Shown piece after piece: positions 60,165 to 64,000 of a stretch of 64,000 bases of DNA. The position numbers and the translations under genes were made by a program. Position 1 is the stretch's first letter, and every line of letters starts with the position of its first letter. The notes under the pieces are model-generated. The model was not told where the DNA came from. It saw only the letters and a program-made list of their open reading frames with translations, and ran no database searches. Source of the stretch: Candidatus Pelagibacterales bacterium (GTDB lineage Bacteria; Pseudomonadota; Alphaproteobacteria; TMED109); NCBI GenBank assembly GCA_002715505.1, contig PAZF01000002.1, positions 1 to 64,000 on the forward strand. The letters run 5' to 3'.

Positions 60165-60765
60165 AAAAATTAATCGAAGAAGTTTTTTTTCCATAATAAG
60201 TTATTTTTCAATTCATTTGTTAAATGCTTCCAATTATTGCAATATAACTCCAATGCAACCTGTGGGTCCTTTTTTTAAAAATAAACATATCAATTATTCT
60301 AAAGATATGACAAACAACAAAAAAGCCAAAGGAGAGATAATTCAAGTTAAAGGTAAAGTATTAGATAAAAATTGTAATCCATATTCTTTTACTACTGTTT
60401 ATATTTGGCAAGCAAATACTTATGGAAAGTACAATCATAAACATGATATTTCTAAAAACAAGATAGATTATAATTTTAATGGTTATACAAAAATAAAGAC
60501 TGATAAATACGGATTTTACAAATTTATAACAATAATGCCTGGAGGTTACAAAGTATCAAATGATATTATTAGACCGCCCCATATACATTTATTTATAACT
60601 ACTAAAAATAATAAAAAATTATCTACACAGCTATATGTAAAAGATCACCCTTTAAATAAAAAAGACTTTTTATTTAACACTATCAAAAAAAGTTCCTTAT
60701 TAGAATTAGACTTTAAAAAAGCATCCTCTGATATTAAAAAAGCTTATTTAGATATAATAATATAA
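60133..60765 (+). CDS. Intradiol ring-cleavage dioxygenase-family protein with Tat-like leader
   Basis: NRRSFFSIISYF leader; VYIWQANTYGKYNHKHD; YGFYKFITIMPGGY; RPPHIHLFI (HxH). Overlaps the DctP gene end. Confidence 0.82.
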   Translation: MATSKKEFKLKKINRRSFFSIISYFSIHLLNASNYCNITPMQPVGPFFKNKHINYSKDMTNNKKAKGEIIQVKGKVLDKNCNPYSFTTVYIWQANTYGKYNHKHDISKNKIDYNFNGYTKIKTDKYGFYKFITIMPGGYKVSNDIIRPPHIHLFITTKNNKKLSTQLYVKDHPLNKKDFLFNTIKKSSLLELDFKKASSDIKKAYLDIII

Positions 60766-60787
60766 AAAATAACTTTTTAAATTTTAT

Positions 60788-61636
60788 TCACTTCTGAGCA
60801 ATTACTAATGATATTTTTGCCTTATAATCTTTTTTTTTTCTATAAATAGATTTAATAAGTAAATTTTTTAGTTCATCTTTAATTTTATTTTTTTCCAAAT
60901 AATTTAATTTAAGGTCTCTAATCATTCTAGCGCCAATACCTATATTAATTAATATCTCAATATCATTATTAATATCATTTGCAGGTAAAAAAGTTTTTAT
61001 TTCAACTATTTTTATATTTCTGAAATTATTATTGTTCAAAATTTTATAAATATACTTGTCATTATTAAAAGAAAATGGGCCTGCTTTTTTATTTATATGA
61101 GGTCTCTTAACACCTATTACATTAGTGACTGCAAGTGCCGGCAAAGAAAAGAATTGATTATAATTAATATCTTTCCAGCAAACAAAAGTTAAAAAACCTG
61201 ATTTTTTTAAGGACTTATATATATTATGAAAAGCTAAAGTTGGGTTATCAAAAAACATAAGGCCAAATCTAGAAATAACATGATCAAACTTTTTTTTTTT
61301 AAATGAATGATTTTGAATATCTACTTGCTTGCTTTTAATATTTTTAATACCTTTGTTAGTCTTTTTAAATAAATCTAACATAGGTAGAGATATATCTATT
61401 CCTAACACTTCTCCATTAATCCCTACTTTATTAGAACATATTTTACTTGTATGGCCTGAGCCACATCCTACATCTAAGACTTTATGATTTTTTTTTATAT
61501 CAATATACTCAAATAATTTTTCTGTTATTATGGAAAACTTTTTATTTAATTCATTATCATAAGATATCCAATATGAAACTGTTTTATTATTCCAATATTT
61601 ATATTGATCTATTGAACCGATCTGATTAAGTTTCAA
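60788..61636 (-). CDS. Class I SAM-dependent methyltransferase (UbiE-like)
   Basis: VLDVGCGSGHTSKICSNKVGINGEVLGIDISLPML; DHVISRFGLMFFDNPTLAFHNIYKSLKKSGFLTF. Confidence 0.87.
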   Translation of the reverse strand: MKLNQIGSIDQYKYWNNKTVSYWISYDNELNKKFSIITEKLFEYIDIKKNHKVLDVGCGSGHTSKICSNKVGINGEVLGIDISLPMLDLFKKTNKGIKNIKSKQVDIQNHSFKKKKFDHVISRFGLMFFDNPTLAFHNIYKSLKKSGFLTFVCWKDINYNQFFSLPALAVTNVIGVKRPHINKKAGPFSFNNDKYIYKILNNNNFRNIKIVEIKTFLPANDINNDIEILINIGIGARMIRDLKLNYLEKNKIKDELKNLLIKSIYRKKKDYKAKISLVIAQK

Positions 61637-61672
61637 TGTATCTCCTAATATATTTTAAAATTATACTGTCAC

Positions 61673-62245
61673 CTACTTAATTTCTAAAATATTACTAATA
61701 TCATTATTATGAGGGTTATTTACCTTAACATCAACCTCATGATAATAAATTAAATCATTAGAAATATCACTGGAGTCATAATTACTTTTCAACCAATTTT
61801 TTAAACTTAGTTTTTTTAATAATAATGGCTGCCTATTATGTATATGAGAAATTTCTTTATTACTTTCTTTTGTTACGATGCAACATTCTAAATTACTGTT
61901 GTAAATACCTGCAAAGAACATTAGATCTGATTTATAATAATGATAAAAGGGTTTTTTAATATTTTTTATCCTTTTCCATTCAAAATAACCATCAGCAATA
62001 AAAATGCATCTCAATGAATTTTTAAATACCGCCTTGCTAGATAATGTTTCAATTCTTGCATTTATAATGTTAAAAGAACTTTTCCCCCATAATGGCTTAA
62101 AATGCCACTTCATAAATTTTGGAGTAGCCTCTTTATCTAATACAAGCACAGTATTACTAGGGCATAAATTATAATTAGGCTTTATAAATATATTAAACTT
62201 TTTTTTTATTTTATTTTTAGAAAATAACGCATACCTTCCACACAT
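61673..62245 (-). CDS. SOS response-associated peptidase (SRAP/YedK family)
   Basis: MCGRYALFSK; NINARIETLSSKAVFKNSLRCIFIADGYFEWK; HNRQPLLL. Confidence 0.92.
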   Translation of the reverse strand: MCGRYALFSKNKIKKKFNIFIKPNYNLCPSNTVLVLDKEATPKFMKWHFKPLWGKSSFNIINARIETLSSKAVFKNSLRCIFIADGYFEWKRIKNIKKPFYHYYKSDLMFFAGIYNSNLECCIVTKESNKEISHIHNRQPLLLKKLSLKNWLKSNYDSSDISNDLIYYHEVDVKVNNPHNNDISNILEIK

Positions 62246-62249
62246 AAAT

Positions 62250-62468
62250 TTATAACTTTCTATAAATTAGAATTAGTATTAATAAGATTAAAATTAGTAG
62301 AATTTCTGTAAAAGCTATAAATATAAAATATACGGTAATAAGGAATAAAAATAAAAACAATAAAACTTCAAGAAAATCAATTACTTTATCAGAGAAGTTT
62401 TTTCTAAGATTAAAAACCAATAGTTTTTTAATTTTTTCTAAATTTTTAAGTAACCTTTTAAAAAGCAT
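62250..62468 (-). CDS. Small hypothetical membrane protein
   Basis: 72-aa ORF with a long hydrophobic stretch. Confidence 0.45.
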   Translation of the reverse strand: MLFKRLLKNLEKIKKLLVFNLRKNFSDKVIDFLEVLLFLFLFLITVYFIFIAFTEILLILILLILILIYRKL

Positions 62469-62469
62469 A

Positions 62470-63339
62470 TTAATTCATAAAAAATTTTTGAATTGCTACC
62501 ATGACTTCTTTCGGTTTTTCTTCTGGCAAAAAATGCCCACAATTAATACTATATCCTGTTACATCTGAGGCCCATTTTTTCCATATTCTTATCGGATTGT
62601 ATAATTTTTCTATTGTGCCTTTCTTTCCCCAAAGAATCAAAACTGGGCAAGTAATTTTTTTTTCTTTATCTTGCTTATGGTGCATTATATCTATAGAAGC
62701 TGCAGCTCTGTAGTCTTCGCAACTGGCATGAATTGTTGTTTTTTTTGCAAAGCATCTTAAATATTCTTTCATGGCCTTTGGTTCTATAAAACTTTTAGTA
62801 TTTCCCCACATTTTAAGTTTGGTCTTTAAATAAAATTCTGAGTTAGCCTCTATAAGTTTTTCTGGTAATGGATATTTTTGTATTAAAAAAAACCAATGAT
62901 AATATTTTCTAGCTAACTCTTGGTTAGCTAATTCAAATACTGTATTTGTTGGTATTATATCTAAAAAAATAACTTTAATTATATTTTTAAAATTAATAGA
63001 CATTCTATGAGCCACTCTGCCTCCCCTATCATGCCCTACAAGAAAATACTTCTTAAACCCAAGTTTAAGCATCAACTTATGTTGATCTGAGGCCATTTTC
63101 TCTTTTGAATAGGTAGAGTGGGTATCGTCTGATTTAGGTTTATCACTATCTCCATAGCCTCTTAAATCTGAACATATTACGGTAAAATGATTGGTAAGTT
63201 GGTTCGCAATTTTTCTCCACATAATATGAGTTTGCGGATAACCATGCAATAAAAGGATTGCTGGCCCATTTCCTCCAATTCTATAATTAATTTTTATACC
63301 ATTAACTTTAATTTTATTTAATTTAAAATTTTTAAACAT
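62470..63339 (-). CDS. Alpha/beta hydrolase, haloacetate (fluoroacetate) dehalogenase-like
   Basis: LLHGYPQTHIMWRKIA; DLRGYGDSDKPKS; LVGHDRGGRVAHRMS; FLDIIPTNTVF; YYHWFFLIQKYPLPEKLI; CEDYRAAASID; NCGHFLPEEKP. Confidence 0.87.
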   Translation of the reverse strand: MFKNFKLNKIKVNGIKINYRIGGNGPAILLLHGYPQTHIMWRKIANQLTNHFTVICSDLRGYGDSDKPKSDDTHSTYSKEKMASDQHKLMLKLGFKKYFLVGHDRGGRVAHRMSINFKNIIKVIFLDIIPTNTVFELANQELARKYYHWFFLIQKYPLPEKLIEANSEFYLKTKLKMWGNTKSFIEPKAMKEYLRCFAKKTTIHASCEDYRAAASIDIMHHKQDKEKKITCPVLILWGKKGTIEKLYNPIRIWKKWASDVTGYSINCGHFLPEEKPKEVMVAIQKFFMN

Positions 63340-63448
63340 AGTTGATTATAGTTTAAATAATATATTTTTAATTTTATTTTCCAATCTATAGAAGATACTC
63401 TAAAGTCTTATTAATTAGGATACTTTTTAAATATTAGTTATTAGTATT

Positions 63449-63802
63449 TTAATTATTTTCTATTAAGATAGTCTTACCTAACTTGCTCTTAGTTCTTCCA
63501 ATTTTTTGCTTTTTAATTTTTCTAATATACCTTCTTACTCTTTTACTAACTAGTGTTACTGCAATGTCTAATGCCTTATTTGCATGCTTAGATCTACCGA
63601 TTGTTTCAAAATGAATCTTATTTACTAAATTAACTTTTAATTTAACCTTATAAATATAGTTTCTTTTTTCTAAAGTAGTTTTAAAACTTATTACTCGAGC
63701 CGAATATTTTAAAAAAACACCTGAAATTTTATTTTCACTATATTTTTTAAACGCTCTACCTAAATCTATATTTTTTCCTACAGTATATTCTGTTATTACC
63801 AT
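63449..63802 (-). CDS. Ribosome hibernation promoting factor / RaiA-like (short form)
   Basis: ITEYTVGKNIDLGRAFKKYSENKISGVFLKYSARVISFKTTLEKRNYIYKVKLKVNL...ANKALDIAVTLVSKRVRRYIRKIKKQ. Confidence 0.78.
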   Translation of the reverse strand: MVITEYTVGKNIDLGRAFKKYSENKISGVFLKYSARVISFKTTLEKRNYIYKVKLKVNLVNKIHFETIGRSKHANKALDIAVTLVSKRVRRYIRKIKKQKIGRTKSKLGKTILIENN

Positions 63803-63826
63803 TAAATATTCCTTACAAAAAAATTA

Positions 63827-64000
63827 CTAACTACTAATGTATTCTTTCAGATGCTTTGTTTCCTCCTCATAATTAAATATTATTCTATTAACCACATCAC
63901 CTATAGAAACTATCCCAAGCAATATACCTTTGTCTATAATAGGAAGATGTCTTATTTTGTTATCTGTCATTTTTTTCATAAGCTCATTTGAAGTGGCAGA
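63827..64000 (-). CDS. CBS-domain protein, C-terminal part (runs off the window)
   Basis: Reverse complement reads SATSNELMKKMTDNKIRHLPIIDKGILLGIVSIGDVVNRIIFNYEEETKHLKEYISS*. Confidence 0.85.
   Translation of the reverse strand, partial: SATSNELMKKMTDNKIRHLPIIDKGILLGIVSIGDVVNRIIFNYEEETKHLKEYISS

Overview
This is an AT-rich (roughly 30% GC by eye) window of an alphaproteobacterial-type genome, probably a streamlined marine lineage. The left end (about 1-150) is a GC-rich xerC-like fragment abruptly joined to a truncated groEL and looks like an assembly chimera. From 1.4 to 28 kb the content is mostly ordinary: a carboxyltransferase, the tatD-metG-holB-tmk-dacC-rlpA-mltB block, pseudoazurin, malate synthase G, a four-gene ligase-associated DNA-repair cassette, a queuosine-precursor transporter, an acyl-CoA ligase and periplasmic enzymes. 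From 28 to 55 kb it is an accessory-like region. The most unusual content there is a dispersed family of seven intact and one decayed small secreted proteins with an invariant C-x16-C C-terminal motif and an apparently co-varying second cysteine pair. Part of it sits in a segmentally duplicated patch (30.6-34.1 kb) that also holds degenerate tRNA-Ser copies, a decayed copy of an 89-aa ORF, and a repeated promoter-like module (TTGATA-N17-TATAAT type) in front of four different small genes. Other notable items are an ergothioneine gene group (egtB, egtC, egtD with an MFS transporter), a Fur-box-like operator before an ahpC/ahpD-like operon, a ROSE-type thermometer candidate before hsp20, two pseudoazurin paralogs, and a fluoroacetate-dehalogenase-like hydrolase. 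All assignments come from reading the sequence; no database searches were run.
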